NCBI RefSeq assembly: GCF_007826885.1
Contig: NZ_ML675583.1
Span: 110,567-174,566, forward strand
Source of the DNA: Candidatus Nitrosocosmicus arcticus
Lineage (GTDB): Archaea; Thermoproteota; Nitrososphaeria; Nitrososphaerales; Nitrososphaeraceae
Length of the DNA: 64,000 nt
Direction: 5' to 3'
Of this stretch, positions 55,777 through 64,000 are shown in pieces (within the stretch, counting starts at the first letter, position 1; each line of letters opens with the position of its first letter). The translations under genes were made by a program, and so were the position numbers. The notes below the pieces were generated by a model. It worked only from the letters and a program-made list of their open reading frames with translations. It was not told the DNA's origin and searched no databases.

Positions 55777-56292
55777 TTAAGTTATTGTTATTTTTCCTTT
55801 CATGAATGGATGAACGGTACAATGGTAATCATGTTCACCCGGACCCATTTTTTCTGCAGGTACGCTGGCTTTAGCACCTGGCATAATAATACTGGTATCA
55901 AAAAGTTTTGCGCTTTCTGGATCTTCAGGTCCAGTTCCGCTAGTAGCGGTATGTGGAACAGTATCTTCGTTAACCCAAGTCACTAATGCATCACTAGTGG
56001 CACTAGCAGGATCAGGTCCATAGGCAGGATTTCCTTGCGTGGCAGAACCCTTTAATATTTTCACTTCAACTTTATTGGCAAACGCAGATTCATCTACAGC
56101 CTCCGATGATGACCCCCCAGCTGCATCGGTAGCAGTAGCTACGGGTGCTGGTGGAAGTTCTTGTCTGTAAATAGAATCGACTATACCCGGTTTTGGAGTA
56201 GCCGCAGTAAACAAATAATAAGCAATTATCCCGACTATAACCGCCATCACCATAAGCGTAGAAAAAGATCTTTTGTCAGTCTTATCAGCCAT
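55777..56292 (-). CDS. Membrane-anchored plastocyanin-like cupredoxin
   Basis: 171 residues. One N-terminal transmembrane anchor (LMVMAVIVGIIAYYLF), an Ala/Ser/Pro linker and one cupredoxin domain with type-1 copper ligands: His in VPHTATSG, then Cys, His and Met in YHCTVHPFMKG. It is likely an outward-facing electron carrier of the copper-based respiratory chain typical for ammonia oxidisers. ATG start. Confidence 0.92.
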   Translation of the reverse strand: MADKTDKRSFSTLMVMAVIVGIIAYYLFTAATPKPGIVDSIYRQELPPAPVATATDAAGGSSSEAVDESAFANKVEVKILKGSATQGNPAYGPDPASATSDALVTWVNEDTVPHTATSGTGPEDPESAKLFDTSIIMPGAKASVPAEKMGPGEHDYHCTVHPFMKGKITIT

Positions 56293-56465
56293 ATTGACAA
56301 CAATTTGTATAAAACGCCCTTATTAATTTCTTTTACGATTTTATTTAACCAAAAAAAACGTATTTCAAATTTATCCACTATTGAGGGGAAAGGAAGTATC
56401 AATGCACGAATCCAAATGATATAACTTTTATTTCTGATTTCAGATATTTTTATTGCAACGAGAGA

Positions 56466-56642
56466 ATGCTGAAGGGGAGAGAAAGAATCAACTGTAGTAT
56501 ATGTAATGACAGAATTGGTGATTTTAAATACGAGGCAATGCCACAATGGAATATTTCAGGATTCTTATGTAGCAAATGTTATTCAAAGAAGATATCAGAA
56601 CACTATATAAAACAAAACCCAGAAGAAAAAAAATTAAAGTAA
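56466..56642 (+). CDS. Small zinc-ribbon protein (58 aa)
   Basis: Read directly: MLKGRERINCSICNDRIGDF, then SGFLCSKCYSKKISEHYIK. Two CxxC pairs 22 residues apart make a C4 ribbon, with Lys/Glu-rich ends. ATG start with a normal frame and TAA stop at 56640-56642. Same size class and layout as the tiny ribbon protein at 26.96 kb. It is convergent with the GINS15-like gene. Function unknown. Confidence 0.62.
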   Translation: MLKGRERINCSICNDRIGDFKYEAMPQWNISGFLCSKCYSKKISEHYIKQNPEEKKLK

Positions 56643-56715
56643 AAGTGCACTAAGCGGGACTGGACTGGACGGATTAAGCTGAAATGAAAACTAGATTGAT
56701 TCATAAAATTATTGA

Positions 56716-57351
56716 TTAATCGACTTTACGGATCTCGACAGCTTTATTGTTTTCTATTATAGATCTAGCATTTTCAAAAGGTAAAATTGCCACATCATCT
56801 TTCTGATACGGACCATATTTATTCATATTAACGCCTACAAATTGTTCCATGGAATCTAAAAACCTAATAATTACAAAATTCTGATTTATTGAAGATACGA
56901 TCTTTTCCAAAGTTTTCGATTTTCCTTCAAACAGCATTTTTAGTATTATGTTAATTCTTTGCTCTCTTTCTCTATTTCCAAAAAAAACGTATTTTTCCTC
57001 ATCTGTAAGGTTAGAATATTCAAATATGTTTTGTGATTTTGATTTTGATTTTGAACTATTGAAAATTTTCTTGCATCTTAATACGAATATCAAAGTCGTT
57101 AATTTAACAACCAGATTTATTAAATTGGAATTAATTTGCTTTGAAATTTTCTCCGTAGTCCCATCATTCTCTTTTTGCAATTCTAGATTCTCTTTTTCAT
57201 TTTGTTCTTTTAATAAAGAAACAAGATTTGAAATATTTTGATAAAGATCGTGAGGGACAGGCTGAGGCCCACTATCAAGATGAATTTCTCCTTTTAGAAT
57301 ATTAAAAATTTCTTCTATTTTTATTAAATTTGTTGACTTTCTAGGATCCAT
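56716..57351 (-). CDS. GINS15-type DNA replication factor (probable)
   Basis: 211 residues, helical A domain first and then a small C-terminal B domain. The latter, KYGPYQKDDVAILPFENARS then IIENNKAVEIRKVD, closely follows the B-domain pattern of Sld5/Psf1 and archaeal GINS15. This A-B order complements the B-A GINS23 at 22.7 kb, so together they could form the full GINS. The middle (LRCKKIFNSSKSKSKSQNI) is poorly conserved. ATG start; upstream of and divergent from glnA. Confidence 0.7.
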   Translation of the reverse strand: MDPRKSTNLIKIEEIFNILKGEIHLDSGPQPVPHDLYQNISNLVSLLKEQNEKENLELQKENDGTTEKISKQINSNLINLVVKLTTLIFVLRCKKIFNSSKSKSKSQNIFEYSNLTDEEKYVFFGNREREQRINIILKMLFEGKSKTLEKIVSSINQNFVIIRFLDSMEQFVGVNMNKYGPYQKDDVAILPFENARSIIENNKAVEIRKVD

Positions 57352-57394
57352 CAGCTCTTACACAATTTGTATACATGATAAGCTTAATTAGAGG

Positions 57395-57404
57395 TTTTTA
57401 TTTT
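57395..57404 (+). promoter_or_regulatory. TATA-like element for glnA
   Basis: TTTTTATTTT lies 20-29 bp upstream of the TTG start, compatible with a leaderless or short-leader transcript. Confidence 0.4.
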
Positions 57405-57423
57405 ACTATATCGAATATTTCAT

Positions 57424-58890
57424 TTGCCTTATAAAGTTATAGATGGAAAAATTGAATCTTTGAATTTTACCGCAGAGCAAATAATGATGAGACTAAAGGA
57501 TGAAGAAATTAAATTTATAGATTTACAGTTTACGGGTTTGACTGGTAGATTCCATCATACTACAATGGCCGCCAATATGTTCAAAAAGGAAGATTTTGAA
57601 TACGGATTGCCAAAATTGGATGGTTCTTCAATTAGGGGTTTTACTGAGATCCACGAATCCGATTTGATAATAAGACCAGACCCTTCTACATATGCAATTA
57701 TACCATGGATAAAAGAAGACAAGACAGCCAGACTAATTTGTGATATATTATCAGGAGGAGAAAAGAGGAAGCAATTCAAAAAAGATCCTAGAGGTATTGC
57801 AAGAAAGGCGGAAGAGTATGTTAGACATCAAGGATATCATAATTCATTTTGGGGACCTGAGGTAGAATTCTTTGTTTTTGATAAACTAGAAGTAAATACA
57901 ATGACGCCTTATAGATCTCAAAGTTATAATATTATATCAAAAGAAGCGCCATGGTCAACAGAAGGTGTAGGATATGCACTTAGATTAAAAGAAGGATACC
58001 TCCCTAGCGCCCCGGGCGACACGTTAATGCAATATCGTAATGAATGCGTCGACGTTTTGAGTAATAATTTTGGTATTATTTGCGATGCCCATCATCATGA
58101 AGTAGCAACAGCGGGACAATGCGAAATCGATATAAGATTTGATACTTTAGTTAATGCTGCAGATTCTGTTCAAAGTTATAAATATATCGTTAAAAATATA
58201 GCCAAGAAACAGGGCATGATTGCAACTATGATGCCTAAACCAATCGCACTTGATAACGGTTCAGGAATGCATGTTAATGTGAGTTTGTGGGATAAAGAAA
58301 AAAATCTGTTCTTTGATATCAATGATTCCTATGCAGAAATGTCACAATTAGCCAGATATTTTGCGGCCGGAGTATTAAACCACGCTCCTGCATTGGCTGC
58401 AATAGTTGCTCCTACAACTAATTCCTATAGAAGACTAGTGCCTGGATATGAAGCACCCGTGTACATTGCTTGGAGTACTGGCAACAGATCTGCGATAATT
58501 AGAAATCCAGGTCATTATAAAGGTGAAAGGTTTGCACACATGAAAAGGATAGAATTCAGAGCTCCTGATCCGTCGTGTAATCCATATTTGGCATTTTCAG
58601 CAGTAATATCAGCTGGTTTAGACGGCATCAAGAAAAAAACATCGATACCGGACCCAATAGACGAAGATATTTTCAAAATGGCACCGCAGCGCAGACGTGA
58701 ACTAGGAATCAGACAATTACCGTCATCACTTAGAGAAGCATACGAGGAATTAAACATTGACAGAGAATTTTTAAAGCCGATATTTGATGATGAAATTATA
58801 GATTCAATAATCTTACAGGAAGCTAAGGATCATCAAGAAGTTACCATAAGACCCCATCCCCATGAGTTCTCATTATATGCAGACGTATGA
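57424..58890 (+). CDS. glnA: Glutamine synthetase type I
   Basis: 488 residues. Assimilates ammonia into glutamine. Motifs: IDLQFTGLTGRFHHTT at the start, WGPEVEFFVFDKLEV, AHHHEVATAGQCEIDI, NGSGMHVNVSLW, NRSAIIRNPGHY and the clasp RIEFRAPDPSCNPYLAFSA. An adenylylation-site-like Tyr region is not obvious. The TTG start gives the normal N-terminus. Together with the urease block the window thus covers both ammonia production and its capture. Confidence 0.96.
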   Translation: MPYKVIDGKIESLNFTAEQIMMRLKDEEIKFIDLQFTGLTGRFHHTTMAANMFKKEDFEYGLPKLDGSSIRGFTEIHESDLIIRPDPSTYAIIPWIKEDKTARLICDILSGGEKRKQFKKDPRGIARKAEEYVRHQGYHNSFWGPEVEFFVFDKLEVNTMTPYRSQSYNIISKEAPWSTEGVGYALRLKEGYLPSAPGDTLMQYRNECVDVLSNNFGIICDAHHHEVATAGQCEIDIRFDTLVNAADSVQSYKYIVKNIAKKQGMIATMMPKPIALDNGSGMHVNVSLWDKEKNLFFDINDSYAEMSQLARYFAAGVLNHAPALAAIVAPTTNSYRRLVPGYEAPVYIAWSTGNRSAIIRNPGHYKGERFAHMKRIEFRAPDPSCNPYLAFSAVISAGLDGIKKKTSIPDPIDEDIFKMAPQRRRELGIRQLPSSLREAYEELNIDREFLKPIFDDEIIDSIILQEAKDHQEVTIRPHPHEFSLYADV

Positions 58891-58980
58891 AATATAGGTT
58901 GAAACGGTAGAGAAGACCAAAGTATGAGATAAAACAAAGGTTAATAACACTGGATTAACACAGTTTTAAATAATTTTTTT

Positions 58981-59055
58981 GGAGGGGTTGTCTAGACTGG
59001 TTAGGATACCTGCCTTACACGCAGGTGGTCATGGGTTCAAATCCCATCCCCTCCA
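58981..59055 (+). tRNA. tRNA-Val (anticodon TAC), no intron
   Basis: Acceptor GGAGGGG/CCCCTCC, anticodon stem CCTGC/GCAGG with loop CTTACAC (anticodon TAC at 59016-59018), T arm ATGGG/CCCAT with loop TTCAAAT, discriminator A. No CCA encoded. It follows glnA by 91 bp. Confidence 0.96.
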
Positions 59056-59295
59056 TTGTATTGATTGATCGGGTTTGTACACTGCTTTAACTAAATAATT
59101 CACTTGGGAAAAAGACATTAATTTCGTAAGGGCCAATTTGAATTTAAAACCATATGAAATCTAATAAATAGAAACACTATCAAAAATATATTAAACGATC
59201 ATCAAGAAATACTGTTTATTGTATATATTGGTACCACATATCATAAATGTAAAAAGAGTACAGGAGCTAAAGTAAAATAAACTACAATAATTATT
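59056..59295. other. Short gene-free stretch after tRNA-Val
   Basis: AT-rich, with stops in all frames. Marks the left edge of a decay zone that runs to 60.3 kb. Confidence 0.5.
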
Positions 59296-59571
59296 CTACT
59301 CTTTTCCTGTGATTTCAAATATATAGCGATAACCATTGCTTGTTCCGAGATATTTATGATCCTCTAGATTCTCTATTATATCGCCATCCATATTCCATTG
59401 AAAAGTTCTTTTTTCTTTTTCACTTATAGATCATCTTCCACGTAGATGATTGTATCATGTTGATCCACACTGAAAATTGTAACCAATTACCTCGGTTCCC
59501 TTAGTTAAGAGAAGGGTAAAGGGACTTTGATCATTAGGTCTAGGATCAAATCTATGTACTATTAATTCCAT
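59296..59571 (-). pseudogene. Broken small gene with two compensating frameshifts
   Basis: Begins with ATG (MELIVHRFDPRPND...) and, after about 37 codons, hits TGA. Shifting frame yields DTIIYVEDDL, and a second shift returns to the original frame (SEKEKRTFQWNMDGD ... YLGTSNGYRYIFEITGKE, TAG stop). The overall length stays a multiple of three. No family recognised. It is either a true pseudogene or a clustered sequencing error. Confidence 0.55.
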
Positions 59572-59820
59572 ATGATAAAATAACGTGTCTTTTAATTTTT
59601 GTATTGTCCCAAAAGTAAGATGGTAAATTTGATCATGATATATAACAGATTTTTGTCTGATTTAATTGAACAGATTTTGTCATTTATTAATAAGATAACA
59701 TGATAAATCCGATGTGACAGGATTGATAATTCATATAGATAGAAAATATCGAAAAAATAAAATAAATCTTATGAATACTATTCAACAATTCTACAATTAT
59801 GTCAAGTAGTGTTACTTTGT

Positions 59821-59916
59821 AATCTCATCTCTTATGTTGTAATCTCATCTCTTATGTTGTAATCTCATCTCTTATGTTGTAATCTCATCTCTTATGTTGT
59901 AATCTCATCTCTTATG
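59821..59916. repeat. Five tandem 20-bp repeats
   Basis: The unit aatctcatctcttatgttgt occurs four times perfectly from 59821, and a fifth truncated copy of 16 bp ends at 59916. On the minus strand the unit equals the last codons and stop of the adjacent solute-binding-protein remnant (…IRDEITT-stop), which suggests that the array arose by slippage at that gene's 3' end. Confidence 0.93.
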
Positions 59917-60172
59917 GACAAAGGAATGCTTGTAAGGTTTCCATAATAGGTAGCATTGATGGGATGAAGTCCCTGATTTGCTAATAGCTGCAAACCATTT
60001 TTGGAAAGTATAAAGTTTACAAAAGAGATTGCACCGTCCAAATTCTTATCAGTATTTGGTATGGTGACTGAAAAGAAAACGGGTTCTCCTCATCCATCAT
60101 TTCCAATGGGTAAAGAAATAGTCATTGTTTCTCTATCTAAATACGTTACTTTCACAATTATTCTAGTATCTA
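59892..60172 (-). pseudogene. Remnant of an extracellular tungstate/molybdate-binding protein (WtpA/ModA-like)
   Basis: About 90 codons without a start codon. The frame reads VTYLDRETMTISLPIGNDG, an in-frame TGA, then GEPVFFSVTIPNTDKNLDGA and ISFVNFILSKNGLQLLANQG with LHPINATYYGN. This is the C-terminal lobe of periplasmic oxyanion-binding proteins of ABC transporters. The N-terminal two thirds and any permease are missing here. Its stop codon lies within the tandem repeat. Confidence 0.62.
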
Positions 60173-60322
60173 AAAGTTAGAAAATTAACTTTCAAAAATA
60201 AGTAATCATTATTTCTTGCTATTTATAAATATATTACTTAGGTCTTATTTTCACGATACAAAATAGATATAGACATTGGGTCTACTTATTGAGTGGTAGG
60301 TCATCTCCTCCTACTATAGGTT

Positions 60323-61243
60323 TTAATGTGTAATAACACCCAATTTACCATTCCTATAGTCTTCGATTGCCTGATTTATTTCCTGTTTTGTATTCATCAC
60401 AAAAGGACCATATCTTGCTATTGGTTCGTTTAGTGGAACACCTGCAATGAATAGAAATTGTAATGGTTTATTGGCATCTTGGGATGACTTTATCTTTATG
60501 TTCTGGCCGTCATTATTAAAAATAATTACGTTTCCTCTTTTTGCAAATTTTTCATCATCTCCAAAAGTACCTTCACCTGATATGACATATACAAACGCAT
60601 TATAGTTGCTTTGAAGATGATGTTTAATTTCAGACCCTGGGTGTAAGGTAAAGTGCAAATACTGAATGGGAATTTTTGTACTAATGACTGATTCGACGTC
60701 AAAAGCGTTTCCCGCAATTACCTTTACATGTCCACCGTTCTCTAATAATTTGACAACTGGAATTTTTGAAGAGGGAATGTCTTGATAATATGGATTAGTC
60801 ATTTTATCCTTCTGAGGCAAATTTACCCACAATTGAAACCCGTGCAATCTTCCCCCTTTCTCACTGAACTCCACTTCGGGCATCTCTGAATGGACTACTC
60901 CTGATCCGGCAGTCATCCATTGAATATCTCCAGCATTGAGCTTTCCTGAATTCCCTGATGAATCCTTATGTTCAAAAGTACCTTCTAACAAATATGTTAC
61001 TGTTTCAAATCCTCTATGTGGGTGATCTGGTGCGCCCTTGGCCTCCCCAGGTTTGAAATCCATAGGACCCATTTCATCGAGAAGTAGAAAGGGATCTATA
61101 TAAGAGATAGAATTGGTTGGAAATGATCTATTAACTATAAACCCATCACCTTCAGTAGTCTTTAGACTGTTTACTATTTTATTTATAGAACGATTTTTAT
61201 TATTAACTTTATTTTGATCTTGTTGCTGTTGTATTTTTTCCAC
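60323..61243 (-). CDS. Pirin family protein
   Basis: 306 residues, two cupin domains. The N-terminal cupin holds the metal ligands in APDHPHRGFETVTYLLEG (two His) and GSGVVHSEMP (His, Glu). The conserved ISYIDPFLLLDEMGPMDF segment precedes them. Pirins act as iron-dependent quercetin-dioxygenase-like enzymes or transcription cofactors; the role here is unknown. GTG start. A 12-bp palindrome lies between it and the divergent HxlR regulator gene. Confidence 0.92.
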   Translation of the reverse strand: MEKIQQQQDQNKVNNKNRSINKIVNSLKTTEGDGFIVNRSFPTNSISYIDPFLLLDEMGPMDFKPGEAKGAPDHPHRGFETVTYLLEGTFEHKDSSGNSGKLNAGDIQWMTAGSGVVHSEMPEVEFSEKGGRLHGFQLWVNLPQKDKMTNPYYQDIPSSKIPVVKLLENGGHVKVIAGNAFDVESVISTKIPIQYLHFTLHPGSEIKHHLQSNYNAFVYVISGEGTFGDDEKFAKRGNVIIFNNDGQNIKIKSSQDANKPLQFLFIAGVPLNEPIARYGPFVMNTKQEINQAIEDYRNGKLGVITH

Positions 61244-61279
61244 CGTATTATATCGTTAATCTCATATATAACTCTAGTA

Positions 61280-61291
61280 GTAATTTATTAC
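61280..61291. promoter_or_regulatory. Palindrome GTAATttATTAC, candidate HxlR operator
   Basis: Perfect 5-bp arms with a 2-bp spacer, 37-48 bp upstream of the pirin start and in the divergent region shared with hxlR. HxlR-type regulators commonly bind such short inverted repeats near their own and neighbour promoters. Confidence 0.35.
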
Positions 61292-61473
61292 TTAGTTAGT
61301 TATTAGTATTAAACCCCACAGAGGCGATACTTTTCCATTGTTACCTAGAACCAAAACCAATATTAATATTATCAAAACCGGATAGAATGTATTTGATACC
61401 GTAATATCAATATAAATAATATTATAAAATTTTAATACCTGACTAGCTATCATAATTTGGACAAGAAGTTCTT

Positions 61474-61848
61474 ATGAAAGAAGAAAAATGCGATGTAGTA
61501 GACATATGGGGGGTATTAGGAAAAAGATGGTCACTACACATTCTAAAGAATTTGAGTACCAATGGAACAGTCAGGTTCAATGAGCTCAAAAGATTGATAC
61601 CAGAAATTAGTAGTACTGTTTTATCTCAAAGATTACTGGAGCTAGAAAGAGAAGGGCTAATATCAAAAAAAATTTATTCAGAAATTCCCGTTCGGGTAGA
61701 GTATAGTTTAACACTTAGAACGAAAGAATTAGAGACCATCTTACAACAACTAAGTGATTGGATAAATAAATGGAAAGTATATGAGAAAAGAAAAGAAATC
61801 AAGAGTATTACGACGACGACGATATCAAAATCTGTTCCTACATCATAA
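61474..61848 (+). CDS. HxlR-family transcriptional regulator
   Basis: 124 residues. The winged helix with the HxlR signature CDVVDIWGVLGKRWSLHILKNL, then RFNELKRLIPEISSTVLSQRL and the wing PVRVEYSLT. One N-terminal Cys (Cys6) is at the position used for redox sensing in some family members. The C-terminal tail is Lys/Thr-rich. ATG start; divergent from pirin, which it may control. Confidence 0.9.
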   Translation: MKEEKCDVVDIWGVLGKRWSLHILKNLSTNGTVRFNELKRLIPEISSTVLSQRLLELEREGLISKKIYSEIPVRVEYSLTLRTKELETILQQLSDWINKWKVYEKRKEIKSITTTTISKSVPTS

Positions 61849-62043
61849 ATATTATGGAAAAGTTAATCTTATGGAACTGCAATCCTGTGATTGTTCACTT
61901 TTTTTGTAATTCTTTAATGTAGTAATTCAACATCTTTTCATTATTCCTTTATAAAATAGATCTTTGTACTAAACTTTATACTCATTATAGCAGTCATATC
62001 GTTGTTAAGATTTATTCATAAACTTAATTAGTTCACAAAATCG

Positions 62044-63723
62044 ATGGTATTTGCTGACAAAATCATGCATGAACGTAAAGCCTTGACTTTTTGTACTTTT
62101 ATGTTAATCATTCTTTCTTCAACATTTTCATCATATATCCAGTTTTCTTATGGGGCTTATGCCAAAGCACCTTTGTCTCCTCATGGACCAACCGTAAATG
62201 ACAATAGTCTTACGGTCGAGAAGATAACAGAAGGTCTTGATTTTCCCACGAGTATGTCTTTTCTTGGAAATAACGATATTTTAGTTACTGAAAAAAATAC
62301 GGGCATTGTCAAGAGGGTACTAAATGGTCAAGTACAGGACACACCTGCACTCGACGTGTCCGTAGCCAATAGCATAGAGCGCGGGCTTTTAGGAATCGCG
62401 GTATCTAAACACCCGGACGGAAAAACATATGTTTTCTTGTCTTACACTGAATCTGGTGATGATGCAGATGGTAGTGATGTTGAAGGTAACGTCGACCCGG
62501 CAGGCAACAGACTGTATCGCTATGAATATGTCAATGGCGAATTGATAAACCCTGTCCTTTTATTTGATTTAACTGCTACTCCCCCAAATGAAAGAGCTGA
62601 GCACAATGGCGGTAAAATTCTGGTTGGACCCGATAATAATGTGTACTTTATAGTTGGAGAGGTAGGAGGTCACAGAACCCAAGCCCAAAATATCGGTGAT
62701 GGTCCAGAACCCAATGGTCTTGGAGGTGTTCTCAGGATCTCTCAGGATGGTGGAATAGTGGATCCAGACAATCCTATTTTTGGAGATGGCCTGCCATTGA
62801 ATGTATACTATGCTATGGGTATTCGAAATAGTTTCGGTTTTGACTTTGATCCACTAAAAGGTAATTTATGGGACACAGAAAATGGACCTACTGTGGCAGA
62901 TGAAATCAATCTCATTTTGCCAGGCTTTAATGGCGGTTGGTCTCAGGTTCAAGGCTATTTGGACCAAGATTTATTAGGACGAGGAATAACATCTGAAGAC
63001 GAACTGGTAAATTTTGGGAATGGCAAATATACTGATCCGAAGTTTGTATGGGTTACCACAATTGGACCAACAGCATTAAAATTCTTGAACTCAGAGAAAT
63101 TAGGTAAGGAGTATGCGAACGATATGTTTACAGGGGACATCAACAATGGTTTGTTATACCGATTTACTCTGAATCAAGCACGCGACAATATACTTATAAA
63201 TGATACTTCTCTAGGTAATATTGTGGCACTTGCTGACAATCAGGTTGATGAGACCACCGAAAATCAGCCTTTAATATTTGGTCAAGGTTTTGGTGGTATA
63301 ACCGATCTTCAGGTAGGACCAGATGGTTACCTTTATGTTTTAAGTTATACCGGTGCATTGTATAGAATAGTACCTATATCTGAAAGTAACACTCCCAAGA
63401 ATCAACCGGCTTTAGCCGATCAAAGCGAAACACAAAGTGCCGACTCTACACCCGTAATCATTGCTGGATTAAAAGGTGATCAGTCATATTCACCGAACCC
63501 AATTAGGATTGAATCTGGCCAAACTATAACGTGGTATAATGGTGATTCCATATCGCATACTGTAACCTCAGGACAGGATAATGACGTGGATGAGGGTGCC
63601 ATATTTGATTCTAATGCAATTATACCTAATCAACAGTATAGTCTGACATTTGATGACTCTGGAGAATTCAAGTATTATTGCCTATATCATCCTACAATGG
63701 TCGGCAGTGTAATAGTAGAATAA
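62044..63723 (+). CDS. Secreted PQQ-type sugar dehydrogenase fused to a cupredoxin
   Basis: 559 residues. N-terminal signal (LTFCTFMLIILSSTFSSYIQFSYGA). Residues from about 55 to 445 form a GSDH six-bladed propeller (LDFPTSMSFLGNNDILVTEK, GLLGIAVSKHPDGKTYVF, HNGGKILVGPDNNVYFIVG, NSFGFDFDPLKGNLWDTENG). The C-terminal ~90 residues are a type-1 copper domain: PVIIAGLKGDQSYSPNPIRI, His in SHTVTSG, and Cys/His/Met in YYCLYHPTM. Electrons from sugar oxidation could flow directly to copper. ATG start with in-frame ATG 21 bp later. Confidence 0.9.
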   Translation: MVFADKIMHERKALTFCTFMLIILSSTFSSYIQFSYGAYAKAPLSPHGPTVNDNSLTVEKITEGLDFPTSMSFLGNNDILVTEKNTGIVKRVLNGQVQDTPALDVSVANSIERGLLGIAVSKHPDGKTYVFLSYTESGDDADGSDVEGNVDPAGNRLYRYEYVNGELINPVLLFDLTATPPNERAEHNGGKILVGPDNNVYFIVGEVGGHRTQAQNIGDGPEPNGLGGVLRISQDGGIVDPDNPIFGDGLPLNVYYAMGIRNSFGFDFDPLKGNLWDTENGPTVADEINLILPGFNGGWSQVQGYLDQDLLGRGITSEDELVNFGNGKYTDPKFVWVTTIGPTALKFLNSEKLGKEYANDMFTGDINNGLLYRFTLNQARDNILINDTSLGNIVALADNQVDETTENQPLIFGQGFGGITDLQVGPDGYLYVLSYTGALYRIVPISESNTPKNQPALADQSETQSADSTPVIIAGLKGDQSYSPNPIRIESGQTITWYNGDSISHTVTSGQDNDVDEGAIFDSNAIIPNQQYSLTFDDSGEFKYYCLYHPTMVGSVIVE

Positions 63724-64000
63724 GATAAATATTTTTTTTAAGAAATAGTATTTACTTACATCAGGATATATTTAACCCCTCTATGAACATGTATTCTATT
63801 CTAATTCCGCTAATATCCAATTTGAGTATGAAATTTGTAAATCCATATGTTTGTAGTTAATAATTTATAAAGAATATCAAAATTAATCGACTATATACCT
63901 TTATGGCTGATTTGTTAAAGAGGACTCCTTTTCCTGAATGATAATGATTGATTATTTAGAATCAACAACTTTGAATGCATAAATACAAAGTCATGGTTAG
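63724..64000. other. Gene-free end of window
   Basis: 277 bp without a supportable gene; a 12-codon frame starting MADLLKRTPFPE at 63903 is too short to call. Confidence 0.5.

Noticed and set aside
59821..59916. CRISPR array
   Set aside because: The 20-bp units follow each other without spacers and no cas gene is near.
63903..63941. Short frame MADLLKRTPFPE
   Set aside because: 12 codons only, without supporting promoter or motif.

Overview
The window is AT-rich and archaeal, and most likely comes from a terrestrial ammonia-oxidising archaeon (Nitrososphaeria, order Nitrososphaerales, perhaps Nitrosocosmicus-like). Supporting signs are MCM with two GINS-type subunits, RFC small subunit, aIF2-beta, thermosome, TiaS, tRNA introns flanked by bulge-helix-bulge (BHB) motifs, TATA boxes about 25-35 nt upstream of starts, many leaderless or TTG starts, a urease/urea-transport locus, blue-copper proteins, and a bacterial-type GrpE-DnaK-DnaJ set. 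No amo genes lie in the window, so the lineage is inferred.

Layout. 1-4.5 kb: methionine aminopeptidase (cut by the window edge), tRNA-Pro(UGG), S11, ThiL, a phosphohexomutase, a small HTH regulator, a ferredoxin and a short conserved protein. 4.6-6.2 kb: two head-to-tail methyltransferase genes sharing an identical ~595-bp core. 6.2-14.5 kb: beta-CASP nuclease, OGG1-type glycosylase, an acidic repeat protein, a MoaD-MoeB fusion, ThrC, HisI, TiaS, then an initiator tRNA-Met and a tRNA-Leu(CAG), each with two predicted introns. 14.5-24.7 kb: ABC ATPase, DnaJ/DnaK/GrpE, aIF2-beta, an unknown protein, MCM-GINS23, RFC small subunit and a zinc-ribbon protein. 24.7-31 kb: QueE/QueC, a membrane protein, three small zinc-ribbon genes, an NCS1-type permease and a type-2 NADH dehydrogenase.

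31-46 kb is a nitrogen/metal block, all on the minus strand. In transcription order it holds a Dur3-like symporter fused to a universal stress domain, a UT-type urea channel, an unknown protein, ureABC, a thermosome gene with a small partner, ureEFG-ureD, and a ZnuABC-type metal transporter. Together these would import urea, hydrolyse it, assemble the nickel centre and possibly supply metal. 46-53.8 kb: an Lrp-like regulator, a ParB-like protein, UspA, tRNA-Pro(GGG) with one intron, a fused siroheme decarboxylase-like protein, aldo/keto reductase, DUF1802 and a chlorite-dismutase/HemQ-like protein.

53.8-64 kb is looser. It has a 1-kb gene-poor gap, SufC, a membrane-anchored cupredoxin, a tiny zinc-ribbon protein, a GINS15-like protein, glutamine synthetase and tRNA-Val. 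A 1.2-kb decay zone follows, with two pseudogenes and a 20-bp tandem repeat apparently grown from the 3' end of one of them. The window ends with pirin, an HxlR regulator and a secreted sugar dehydrogenase-cupredoxin fusion.

The strongest unusual signals are five tRNA introns (four at non-canonical sites) with well-formed BHB motifs, the homogenised methyltransferase pair, the ubiquitin-like/E1 fusion, the transporter-Usp fusion, and small zinc-ribbon genes that are easy to overlook.
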